From assembly GCA_028825115.1 (NCBI GenBank), contig JAPKAV010000012.1, forward strand, positions 1 through 34,039: 34,039 bases of DNA. The letters are read 5' to 3'. Made by a program: the position numbers and the translations under genes. This stretch comes from Candidatus Nanopelagicales bacterium (lineage in GTDB: Bacteria > Actinomycetota > Actinomycetes > S36-B12). The number at the start of each line of letters is the position of its first letter. Position 1 is the first letter of the stretch. Shown piece after piece: positions 9,387 through 16,576 of this stretch. The notes beneath the pieces were generated by a model. The model saw only the letters and a program-made list of their open reading frames with translations. It did not search any database and was not told the DNA's origin.

Positions 9387-10523
9387 CTACTTAACGACAC
9401 CTGTTTCGAGACTACCGTCCAGGAGACCAGCAATAACTCCCTCGACCTCAGTCTTGACCTCAGCCGGGACTGCGTCTTCAGTATCGTGGTAAGGCGCTAG
9501 GCCAGTAGCACCGACGAAGTTCCCACCCGGGAAGGTTCCGTCGAAGGACGCCAGTACTAGAGCAGAGGTACCCGCTACTAGCTTCTTCTCCGCTGAAGTC
9601 AGCAAACAAGACTGAGCCTGTGGAACGGTGTTGTACTGATCAATGTCGACACCGATGCAGAACACTGATTTGCCCGATTCAGGCGACTTGGCAATCTCGA
9701 TAAGTGCACCATTTCCAGTGCCACCACCAGCGCCAAAGACTATGTCTGCGCCCTGTGTCACCTGCTTCTTTGCCTCAGCGGCACCCCACTCAGGATCAGT
9801 AAATGCGTTAGCTGGTTCGTGATAGACAACCGTGACCTCTGCTTCAGGATTTGCAGCCATAACGCCATTGCGGTAGCCCTCACCGAAATACAACACAGGA
9901 GGAACGGTGTCGGTACCAAGCACGGCGCCCACTTTGTTCGTCTCGGTCATCAAGCCGGCGAGGTATCCGGCGGCGTAGCCAGCCTGGTCTTCAGCGAAGA
10001 TCAGACCGGTGAGGTTTGGCAATGTTTCACCCTGAAACTGATCAACACCAACAAAATTGATATTGGGATTTTCGGCTGCGGCTGCCGCGCTCGCCTCTGC
10101 CATAAGGAATCCAACCGTGACAATCGTGTCGTACTCCTTTGCCACAAACTGCCCAATATTGGCCATGTAATCCTTGGGATCCGTGGATTCCACATACTTC
10201 AAGAACGCTCCAATTTCACCGGCTGCGAGCTGAGCACCTTCGAAAGCGGCTTGGTTGAATGACTTATCGTCAACCTTGCCTAAATCTGTGACTAGCCCGA
10301 CGCAGTAGTTCTCCGGAGCAGCACAGTTGCTGTCATCCATGGTGACTGCCGGTGCGCTTTCCTCGGTTACTTCTTCTTCGGCTGCTTCTTCGGTTGTCTC
10401 TTCAGCGGCTTCAGTGGTTGCTTCTGCTGAGGTAGTATCTGTTGCAGTGTCGTCACTTGAACTGCAACCGGCGAGCACGAGTGCTGCCACGGCGAGTCCC
10501 GCGACTAGTAGCTTGCGATGCAT
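9387..10523 (-). CDS. BmpA-type nucleoside-binding lipoprotein
   Basis: A 378-residue exported lipoprotein of the BmpA/PnrA family, which binds purine or pyrimidine nucleosides for the adjacent ABC importer. The signal peptide MHRKLLVAGLAVAALVLAGC ends in a lipobox with Cys20. It is followed by an unusual acidic, Ala/Thr/Glu-rich linker of about 40 residues. The mature domain has family stretches GLVTDLGKVDDKSFNQAAFEGA, NPNINFVGVDQF, AEDQAGYAAGYLAG and ADIVFGAGGGTGNGALIE. Start: ATG at 10523, preceded by GAAAGG at the right distance; the frame is open further upstream but would not begin with a signal peptide. It is the first transporter gene, 182 bp after the SDR gene. Confidence 0.92.
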   Translation of the reverse strand: MHRKLLVAGLAVAALVLAGCSSSDDTATDTTSAEATTEAAEETTEEAAEEEVTEESAPAVTMDDSNCAAPENYCVGLVTDLGKVDDKSFNQAAFEGAQLAAGEIGAFLKYVESTDPKDYMANIGQFVAKEYDTIVTVGFLMAEASAAAAAENPNINFVGVDQFQGETLPNLTGLIFAEDQAGYAAGYLAGLMTETNKVGAVLGTDTVPPVLYFGEGYRNGVMAANPEAEVTVVYHEPANAFTDPEWGAAEAKKQVTQGADIVFGAGGGTGNGALIEIAKSPESGKSVFCIGVDIDQYNTVPQAQSCLLTSAEKKLVAGTSALVLASFDGTFPGGNFVGATGLAPYHDTEDAVPAEVKTEVEGVIAGLLDGSLETGVVK

Positions 10524-10705
10524 ATGAATGCCTTTCTTCGTTGGTCGACGTGAGGTCACATCGAGATTCGAGCCGCAAGTGTCTGTACGCACGCCACATG
10601 GACGCCCTTTTCCCTACGACAACGCCATGTTACCGGGTATCGACTCCAAATGGGTCCCGGTCACTGATCCGGGATCAACTTGTTATCAAAGTGTTGCGAG
10701 TGGCA
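10524..10705 (-). other. 182-bp gap before the binding-lipoprotein gene
   Basis: No coding frame is convincing here. It contains the inverted repeat CCCGG-N8-CCGGG at 10656-10673 without a T run. A secondary promoter feeding the lipoprotein gene would make sense in this spot, but I could not find a well-spaced -35/-10 pair. Confidence 0.35.
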
Positions 10706-11494
10706 CTAAAGCGACATTCGGGCACTGGACAGCCAACCGCCATCGACCGGAATTACCACTCCGTTTATTCCCAACGAACTTTTGTTTCCAAGGAAGTGGA
10801 CCACATTGGCTACCTGCTCCGCGAGCACCGGACCCCCTGTTGGTGAGGTATTTTTCCACGCCGCGTACCCCTGGGGCCATGCCTGAGCTAGGCCCTCCCG
10901 CTCGATAAGTCCGGGCTCAACAACATTCGCCCGAATTCCGTGCCGACCGTACTCATTGGCCAATGAGCGCGTGTAGGCCTCTAACGCACCTTTCGCACTG
11001 GCATATGCACCATGATTGGGGAAAGCAACCCTGGCTTCCACGGATGAAATGTTAACTATGGACGAGCCTGCTCCCATCTGGTCAATTAGCCCTTGGGTTA
11101 ACTCGACAATAGAGAGAAAAGACTCGGTGAGCATCGAATTCCACTGCTCAGTAGTGAACTCGGAAAGAGCCCCTAGTGCTTGACTCGCCCCATTATTAAT
11201 CAAGACAGTGATCCGCGATCCAGGGAAGCGCTCCGCCAAGGTGAACGACACTGACTGATTCTTGGCCTGAAGTTCATCAAAATAAAGATAGGCGAACGCA
11301 GAGGAAATCTGACTCCAAGAGCTTTCCAATTCAGCGGACTTATCGGTCCGCGCTCGCCCCAAAGCAATCACCCTAAGATCACGTTCCTCTAGATATCGTT
11401 GTACGATCGCTTGGCCTAGGTGGCCCGACGCTCCAGTGATGACCACCAAATCTAGTTCAGAATCAGAATCAGCGGTAATTGTCTGTTTACTCAC
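10706..11494 (-). CDS. short-chain dehydrogenase/reductase (SDR)
   Basis: A 262-residue classical SDR. The Rossmann glycine motif TGASGHLG, the structural LINNGAS, the catalytic Ser in NISSVEAR, the YASAK catalytic Tyr/Lys, and the post-catalytic VEPGLI are all present, so it should be an active NAD(P)H-dependent oxidoreductase. The C-terminus contains the usual INGVVIPVDGGW. It lies in the nucleoside operon, overlapping the Cupin_5 gene by 8 bp at its start. Substrate unknown; an aldehyde, keto sugar or modified ribose is possible from context only. Confidence 0.87.
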   Translation of the reverse strand: MSKQTITADSDSELDLVVITGASGHLGQAIVQRYLEERDLRVIALGRARTDKSAELESSWSQISSAFAYLYFDELQAKNQSVSFTLAERFPGSRITVLINNGASQALGALSEFTTEQWNSMLTESFLSIVELTQGLIDQMGAGSSIVNISSVEARVAFPNHGAYASAKGALEAYTRSLANEYGRHGIRANVVEPGLIEREGLAQAWPQGYAAWKNTSPTGGPVLAEQVANVVHFLGNKSSLGINGVVIPVDGGWLSSARMSL

Positions 11495-11993
11495 GGATAA
11501 GCTCCTTTATTCGCTCCTGAAGGTGGGCACGGGCCGCCTCGCCGTCACAGGCATCTAGCCAAGGAGTGAACTCCAATCCTGGCTGCGCCAACTCGAACCC
11601 GCTAAAGGGTGGGGCCAGCACGCAGACAACGAGCGACCATTTGCCTCGTGATGTGGAACCTTGCCAGGCATCTTTAGGCACTAAATACTGCGGTTCTTGA
11701 CCCACGCCGGCTTCTTGCCCGAGCACATGGTGGGTAACCGTGTGGTCTGCGTTCAGGATCGTCATGTCAATGGGGGCTCCTGCAACGTGCACCCATGACT
11801 CCAGCTCGTGCAACTGGTGCAAGGCGCTGAAATCATCCGCAGTGAGCAAGCCGTAAATTGCGTTGGCTTCGGGTGTGCGCCAGAGAAGTTTAATCCACAC
11901 GCCTTCTCCCTCTAGGAATTCCAGCCCCAGAAGATCGATGACTTCAGGTGCCGAAAGGTCACTTAGGGAATTGTTCACAGCCTTTTCACTCAC
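11487..11993 (-). CDS. Cupin_5 (DUF985) family protein
   Basis: A 168-residue protein that matches the DUF985/Cupin_5 pattern: EGVWIKLLWRTPEANAIYGLL, then DDFSALHQLHELESWVHVAG, then LGQEAGVGQEPQYLVPKDAWQGS, and a final WSLVVCVLAPPFSGFELA. The family often carries His/Glu residues in the LHxLxxxExWHxxxG stretch that resemble a metal or ligand site; here LHQLHELESWVHVAG keeps the pattern. The function of the family is not established. Both ends overlap neighbours (4 bp with the amidohydrolase, 8 bp with the SDR), so it is firmly part of the nucleoside operon. Confidence 0.82.
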   Translation of the reverse strand: MSEKAVNNSLSDLSAPEVIDLLGLEFLEGEGVWIKLLWRTPEANAIYGLLTADDFSALHQLHELESWVHVAGAPIDMTILNADHTVTHHVLGQEAGVGQEPQYLVPKDAWQGSTSRGKWSLVVCVLAPPFSGFELAQPGLEFTPWLDACDGEAARAHLQERIKELIRE

Positions 11994-13297
11994 AAATTTT
12001 GACCCTGGACGTGTCCCAAAGCAGCACTCATGATTTCCTCAGGACCAACTTTTGTGGGCATTCGATTAGCTACCACTTGTTCACCTGCCACAAACACGTG
12101 ACGAACATCAGCTCGACCAGCGCTATACACAATCGTGGTGAACGGGTCATGAACAGGGACTAGGTGCGGTTGGTTCAGGGCTAGGGAAATGACATCAGCT
12201 TCTTTGCCCACTTCCAACGAGCCGATCCGATCGGCCATCCCCAACGCGGTAGCCCCGTCGATAGTTGCCGACCGGACAATCTGAGTCGATGTGATCGCGG
12301 CTGGATCGCTGCGAACCAATCGGGCGAGGTTCGCAGCCAAGCGCATGACGGCAAACATGTCAAGGTCATTACTGGTAGATGAGCCGTCTGAGCCAAGCCC
12401 TACCGTGATGCCGTCCTCGCGATATTGAACCAGGTCGGCCGCGCCGCTCGCCAATTTCAGATTTGACCCAGGGCAATGAGCCACACACCCGCCCTTCGCA
12501 GCAATGAGTAGACGCTCGGCTTCGTTTAAGTGCACCCCGTGCGCGAGAACAGGTTTGAGATCGAGAATGCCGGTGACGTCCAGCAGGTGTGTGGGCCGCT
12601 CGCCATGCGCTGCAATCGTGTCGTCGTTCTCGGGAATGTTTTCCGAAGTATGTACGGTGATGATTGCCCCTTGCTCGATCGCAAGCTCACCGATCTGCCG
12701 CAAATGCTCCGGCTTCACGGTCAAGGGACAATGGGGAGTCAATGCGGGTGGCACATATGGTCCACCAATCTCACTCAGGGTCTGCGGCCACGCGCGTGCC
12801 AGGTCCATACGCTGATCCCAGGTTAAGTTGTCTGGCCCGGGGAAAGAGAAAAATACCGGGCCAGTCACATGCCTTAACCCCACTTCAACGGCGCCTCTGT
12901 GGTTGTGAGCAGGATGAAAGTACATATCTAATGCGGTTGTTGTGCCAGACAATATGGATTCGAGTGCTCCTAGCCGAGCGCCGATGTAGGTTCCCTCAAC
13001 GTCCATGATCCGGGCTTCCTCCGCCCACACCAACTCGAGAAAGCCCTGAAGATCAACACCTTCGGCCACTCCACGTAACAGAGTCATGGGTAAATGTGTA
13101 TGTAGATTAATTAGTCCAGGCATAACTAATTGATCTGTTAAATCAATTAGTTGGGCTTGTGGGTACCTATTTTTAATCTCTTTCGCGGGCCCCAGATCGA
13201 TAATCTTTGTGTCATGGATAACCAACGAAGAGTTCTCCAGCACGGTGTCATGTGGATCACAGGTAACTAAGTACCGGGCGTTGTGTAAAAGGATCAT
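11990..13297 (-). CDS. MtaD/TrzN-like amidohydrolase (MTA/SAH/adenosine deaminase type)
   Basis: A 435-residue amidohydrolase with the metal-site pattern of the MtaD/AtzA/TrzN group: HTHLPMTLLRG, HTSENIPEND, LAHGVHLN, VAHCPGSNLKLASG and GLGSDGSSTSNDLDMF with the metal Asp. Known members deaminate 5'-methylthioadenosine, S-adenosylhomocysteine or adenosine at the 6-amino group; others act on guanine or triazines. The neighbouring phosphorylase has the pocket residue pattern expected for 6-oxopurine nucleosides, which makes deamination of MTA or adenosine to the 6-oxo product the best reading. It overlaps that gene by 4 bp (13294-13297). The exact substrate is inference. Confidence 0.85.
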   Translation of the reverse strand: MILLHNARYLVTCDPHDTVLENSSLVIHDTKIIDLGPAKEIKNRYPQAQLIDLTDQLVMPGLINLHTHLPMTLLRGVAEGVDLQGFLELVWAEEARIMDVEGTYIGARLGALESILSGTTTALDMYFHPAHNHRGAVEVGLRHVTGPVFFSFPGPDNLTWDQRMDLARAWPQTLSEIGGPYVPPALTPHCPLTVKPEHLRQIGELAIEQGAIITVHTSENIPENDDTIAAHGERPTHLLDVTGILDLKPVLAHGVHLNEAERLLIAAKGGCVAHCPGSNLKLASGAADLVQYREDGITVGLGSDGSSTSNDLDMFAVMRLAANLARLVRSDPAAITSTQIVRSATIDGATALGMADRIGSLEVGKEADVISLALNQPHLVPVHDPFTTIVYSAGRADVRHVFVAGEQVVANRMPTKVGPEEIMSAALGHVQGQNL

Positions 13298-14064
13298 TCT
13301 TGTGCACTTTCTGAATCTAGATTCGAAGCTAGCGCTTTTGCCGCATGTGAGAGCACTCGTTTCACGGCTTCTGAACCTTGGTCAATGACCAAATTAATGT
13401 CTTCAATTGTGACCTGTCCCGCACCTAAACCAGTGGCAGGATTTACCACAAGCGAAATGCACGCGTATGGAATTGCGAGTTCATTTGCTAAGACAACTTC
13501 AGGTACGACCGTCATCCCGGCCACCGTGACGCCCATCGCTTGCGCTGCACGGACTTCGGCGCGGGTCTCAAATCGGGGACCTTCATAGGCGCCGTAAATA
13601 CCAGTGGTGACGACAGGGACTTGCGCCGCTGCACAAGCATTGATCCACACCTGTCGTAAGCGTTGGGTGAAGGGTTCTCCCATGTCGGCGTGCACTACCC
13701 CTTCAGGAGTTGTGCCGTCGAAAAAAGTACTCACCCTGGACTTGGTGAAGTCGATAAAGTCGTCTATTACCACCAGTTCCCCAGAATCAGGGCCCAGTCC
13801 CCCGACCACATTGATTGCGAGAATTTCAGCGACGCCTAGCTCTTTCATTGCGGCAATGTTGGCGCGGTAGTTCACAAGATGCGGAGGGACCGAGTGGTCG
13901 ACGCCGTGGCGGGAAAGAAATACAGTTTTTCGACCGTGCAGCAGTCCTGCTACGCATTTAGCCTGTCCGTAAGCCGTGTCAACGACGAGTGACTCGCGCT
14001 CGCTTAGCTCGGGAAGGTCATAAAAACCGGTACCGGCAATTACGCCAAGTGGTTGCTGTGTCAT
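13294..14064 (-). CDS. MTAP/PNP-family purine nucleoside phosphorylase, probably 6-oxopurine (MTI-type)
   Basis: A 256-residue trimeric-type phosphorylase (PNP/MTAP family 2). Visible: the phosphate loop GTGFYD, RHG.DHSVPPHLVNYRANI, INVVGGLG, the purine-site YEGPRFET, and GMTVVPEVVLANEL. In human MTAP the purine 6-amino group is read by two Asp in a TDYD stretch; here the same place reads VVNPAT, with Asn for the first Asp. That favours 6-oxopurines such as inosine, guanosine or 5'-methylthioinosine, as in Pseudomonas MTI phosphorylase. It is translationally coupled to the MtaD-like deaminase downstream and cytidine deaminase upstream. Confidence 0.87.
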   Translation of the reverse strand: MTQQPLGVIAGTGFYDLPELSERESLVVDTAYGQAKCVAGLLHGRKTVFLSRHGVDHSVPPHLVNYRANIAAMKELGVAEILAINVVGGLGPDSGELVVIDDFIDFTKSRVSTFFDGTTPEGVVHADMGEPFTQRLRQVWINACAAAQVPVVTTGIYGAYEGPRFETRAEVRAAQAMGVTVAGMTVVPEVVLANELAIPYACISLVVNPATGLGAGQVTIEDINLVIDQGSEAVKRVLSHAAKALASNLDSESAQE

Positions 14065-14483
14065 AAGTGGGGTAGGTCCTCTGGTCCAAATGCGAATGGA
14101 AGCAAATCAATGAGCAAGGACGGTCCGCGCTCGGTGTCGATGAGAAGTGACGGGTGCGCATGTTCCATCAGTAATTGTCGGCAACGGCCGCACGGCAAAA
14201 GCGGACCTGGGTGAGGACCTACGCATGCGAATGCAATTAACGTTTCTCTGGACCCGGTGGTCGAGGTTTTCACCAATTCGCTGATCAGCCCGCACTCAGC
14301 ACACAAAGTAAGCCCATAAGAAGCGTTCTCAACATTGCAACCACTCACGATTCGACCGGTGCTTGTTAATGCGGCGGCGCCTACAGGGTGCTGTGAGTAG
14401 GGGGCATAAGCACGTGACTTCGCGTCCTGCGCAGCGCTCCGCAGCTGCTCCCAAGCAATTTCTACGGGCAGATGAGGGGTCAT
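14061..14483 (-). CDS. cdd: cytidine deaminase
   Basis: A 140-residue tetrameric-type cytidine deaminase converting (deoxy)cytidine to (deoxy)uridine. The zinc site consists of CAE (in NVENASYGLTLCAECG) and PCGRCRQLL, i.e. three cysteines plus the catalytic Glu, as in short homotetrameric CDAs. It is the first gene of the nucleoside operon; AGGAAGG lies about four bases before the ATG and a plausible promoter about 45-70 bases upstream. Its product feeds the pyrimidine phosphorylase encoded farther down. It overlaps the phosphorylase gene by 4 bp. Confidence 0.93.
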   Translation of the reverse strand: MTPHLPVEIAWEQLRSAAQDAKSRAYAPYSQHPVGAAALTSTGRIVSGCNVENASYGLTLCAECGLISELVKTSTTGSRETLIAFACVGPHPGPLLPCGRCRQLLMEHAHPSLLIDTERGPSLLIDLLPFAFGPEDLPHL

Positions 14484-14528
14484 GGCGCCTTCCTACACGA
14501 GTGGATCACACATCCATATTGGGGACAC

Positions 14529-14556
14529 ACTATAGGTCATGGTGGGATCAAGTGAA
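14529..14556 (-). promoter_or_regulatory. putative promoter of the nucleoside operon
   Basis: Reading the - strand, TTCACT (14556-14551) and TATAGT (14534-14529) are separated by 16 bases. The -10 is a good match; the -35 matches four of six consensus bases. Transcription would start near 14522, giving a leader of about 40 bases with the AGGAAGG site before cdd. Predicted by eye only. Confidence 0.45.
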
Positions 14557-14594
14557 GACTCGAGAAACAAGTGGTAGGACAACTGACAAGTTGC

Positions 14595-14600
14595 TAGGCT
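14595..14600 (+). promoter_or_regulatory. putative -10 box for a leaderless transketolase/RLP transcript
   Basis: TAGGCT ends six bases before the ATG at 14607, and the sequence in between is TCCCCC with no Shine-Dalgarno site. That geometry fits a transcript starting at the ATG, a common situation in actinobacteria. An inverted repeat CAACT-GACA-AGTTG (14580-14593) lies directly upstream, where a regulator could bind. No clear -35 is seen. Confidence 0.35.
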
Positions 14601-14606
14601 TCCCCC

Positions 14607-15536
14607 ATGGCGGTGCAAATTGGCAAGATGTTAGCTCCTGAAGATATCGCCAGTGCCACGACGATGGCAGAGAACATTCGATACCGTGTCTTTGCGCACG
14701 TGATGGCTAATAATGGCGGCTACCTTAGTCAAGCCTGTTCCGCTGCTGAATTACTCGCGACGCTATACACCGTCGCTAATCTGGCGCCGCTGGTTTCCCC
14801 TAAAATCCCTGAACCGTTTAAACAGGTACCCGGGAAAGGTGCCGCTTACCTCAATGGTGGGGATTTTCATGGAGAAATGGGCCCAGACCGCGACCGAATC
14901 GTGGTGTCTCCAGCCCATTACGCCCTTGTTGTCTACGCCGCACTTATTGAAACTGGCCGCCTGGAGGCAAGTGCCTTAGAGCAATTTAACAAAGACGGTT
15001 CAACAGTTGAAATGATTGGCGCGGAGCACTCCCCAGGCTTTGAATCGACAACGGGGTCTTTGGCACAAGCCTTGTCCACCGCCGGGGGAATCGCACTTGG
15101 ACGTAGGATCAAAGGTGAAAGTGGTCTGGTCTATGTGTTCATGAGCGATGGTGAGTTCCAAGAAGGACAAACATGGGAAGCGCTCCAGGCGCTCGCATTT
15201 CACAAACTAGATAACGTGCGCGTGATCGTAGATGTGAATAAGGGACAGTGTGATGGTCCAATGTCTGAGGTCATGAATATCGAACCTTTGTCCTTGCGCA
15301 TCCGCGCCTTCGGGTGCAGTGTAGATTCTGTGCAAGGGCACGACATCTCGACATTGGCTACCGCATTAACCAGACCCACCGGAAAGCCGCACTTCGTTCT
15401 GGCGTACACCGACCCGGTTCGGGGGGTGCCCGTTCTCAACGAGCGAGCCCCGAACTTGCACTACCTGCGTTTTACGGGTGAGGAAGAACGTCAACGTTAT
15501 GCCAATGCATTTGCCCAAATGAAGGTCGGCCGATGA
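14607..15536 (+). CDS. split transketolase, N-terminal (TPP-binding) subunit
   Basis: A 309-residue protein equal to the thiamine-diphosphate-binding domain of transketolase. It has GGYLSQACSAAELL, the SPAHYALVVYAAL stretch, HSPGFESTTGSLAQALSTAGG, and the diphosphate/Mg motif from Ser180-Asp181-Gly182 (SDG instead of the usual GDG) to Asn211. The other half is the next gene, overlapping by 4 bp. Split transketolases occur for the pentose phosphate pathway but also for special sugars, for example the apulose-4-phosphate transketolase AptAB. The tight link to a RuBisCO-like protein argues for the specialised role. An in-frame ATG at 14628 is an alternative start; neither has a clear ribosome site. 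Confidence 0.88.
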   Translation: MAVQIGKMLAPEDIASATTMAENIRYRVFAHVMANNGGYLSQACSAAELLATLYTVANLAPLVSPKIPEPFKQVPGKGAAYLNGGDFHGEMGPDRDRIVVSPAHYALVVYAALIETGRLEASALEQFNKDGSTVEMIGAEHSPGFESTTGSLAQALSTAGGIALGRRIKGESGLVYVFMSDGEFQEGQTWEALQALAFHKLDNVRVIVDVNKGQCDGPMSEVMNIEPLSLRIRAFGCSVDSVQGHDISTLATALTRPTGKPHFVLAYTDPVRGVPVLNERAPNLHYLRFTGEEERQRYANAFAQMKVGR

Positions 15537-16576
15537 GCGCTCGCAGCGAGAGCCCCGAAATTGTGATCCGGCCACATGTTGAAAATTTTATTGATTGGTC
15601 CGTAGACAAACCTAAAGTCCTAGTTCTCACAGCTGACCTCACTAACTCTTGTGAAGTAGGCAAGTGGAGCGATACTTATCCCGATCGCTATTTTTCAATG
15701 GGAATGGCTGAACAAAATATGATGGGGTTTGCCGCAGGACTCGCACGAGAAGGTTTTGAACCATGGCTGCACACTTTTTCCGTTTTCCTTTATCGCAGAC
15801 CGCTTGACCAACTTCAAATGTCCGTGGCCTACCCAAACCTCAAAGTACGCCTAGTCGGTTTCTTGCCAGGAATTGCAACCCCTGGCGGGGTCACCCATCA
15901 ATCAATCGACGACATCGCGATCATGCGGGTAATTCCCAATATGACCGTGCTGGAGGTGGGGGACGCCACCGAAGTGGAGAGCGTCCTTGATATCGCCCAC
16001 GCAATTGATGGTCCTGTATATCTGCGCATGCTTCGTGGAGAAGTCCCTCGACTGTTCGAAACCCCGATGGAGTTCAACAAGGCGCGAGTGCTGAACCGCG
16101 CAGATGACAACATAAATGAACCGGCCGACATCGTAATTTTGACTTCAGGGATCTGCACAGAAGAGGCCATGCGAGCAGTCCCGGCCATGGTTGATCGCGG
16201 TCTCAAAGTCACCCATCTTCACGTTTCCACCCTCAAGCCTTTTTCCGATCCGACCGTGACGGCTGCTTTGACGAGTGCTCGCAAAGGTGTCATCACAATG
16301 GAAAATCATTTGGTTACCGGTGGCCTTGGCTCAGCTGTCGCCGAAGTTATGGCCGAGAATGCAATAGCCGTACCCCTCTCCCGAATTGGGCTTAATGACA
16401 CTTACGCCCACGGAGCTTCACTGCCCTACTTGCTCAAGGAATACCAACTTGATGCCCGGGCGTTGGTTGATCGCGCGGAAGCTCTCACCGGCTTAAGTCT
16501 GAGTATTCCTGATTCTGATCTTGCAGAGACGAGGGTGGCTGCACTACACAGTGAGGCGAAGGCGGAGGCACTATGA
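15533..16576 (+). CDS. split transketolase, C-terminal (pyrimidine-binding) subunit
   Basis: A 347-residue protein with the transketolase pyrimidine domain and C-terminal domain. GMAEQNMMGFAAGLA includes Glu60, which activates the thiamine cofactor; then FLYRRPLDQLQMSVAYPNLKV, PGGVTHQSIDDIAIMR and the C-terminal regulatory-type domain (VITMENHLVTGGLGSAVAEV, NDTYAHGASLPYLLKEY). Together with the upstream subunit it makes one complete active site at the subunit interface, moving a two-carbon ketol unit between sugar phosphates. It overlaps both neighbours by 4 bp, so the two subunits and the RLP are made in a coupled way. Confidence 0.88.
   Translation: MSARSESPEIVIRPHVENFIDWSVDKPKVLVLTADLTNSCEVGKWSDTYPDRYFSMGMAEQNMMGFAAGLAREGFEPWLHTFSVFLYRRPLDQLQMSVAYPNLKVRLVGFLPGIATPGGVTHQSIDDIAIMRVIPNMTVLEVGDATEVESVLDIAHAIDGPVYLRMLRGEVPRLFETPMEFNKARVLNRADDNINEPADIVILTSGICTEEAMRAVPAMVDRGLKVTHLHVSTLKPFSDPTVTAALTSARKGVITMENHLVTGGLGSAVAEVMAENAIAVPLSRIGLNDTYAHGASLPYLLKEYQLDARALVDRAEALTGLSLSIPDSDLAETRVAALHSEAKAEAL

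Noticed and set aside
10524-10908. Plus-strand frames over the gap before the binding-lipoprotein gene
   Set aside because: They extend into the SDR gene in antisense and show no protein-like pattern or start signal.
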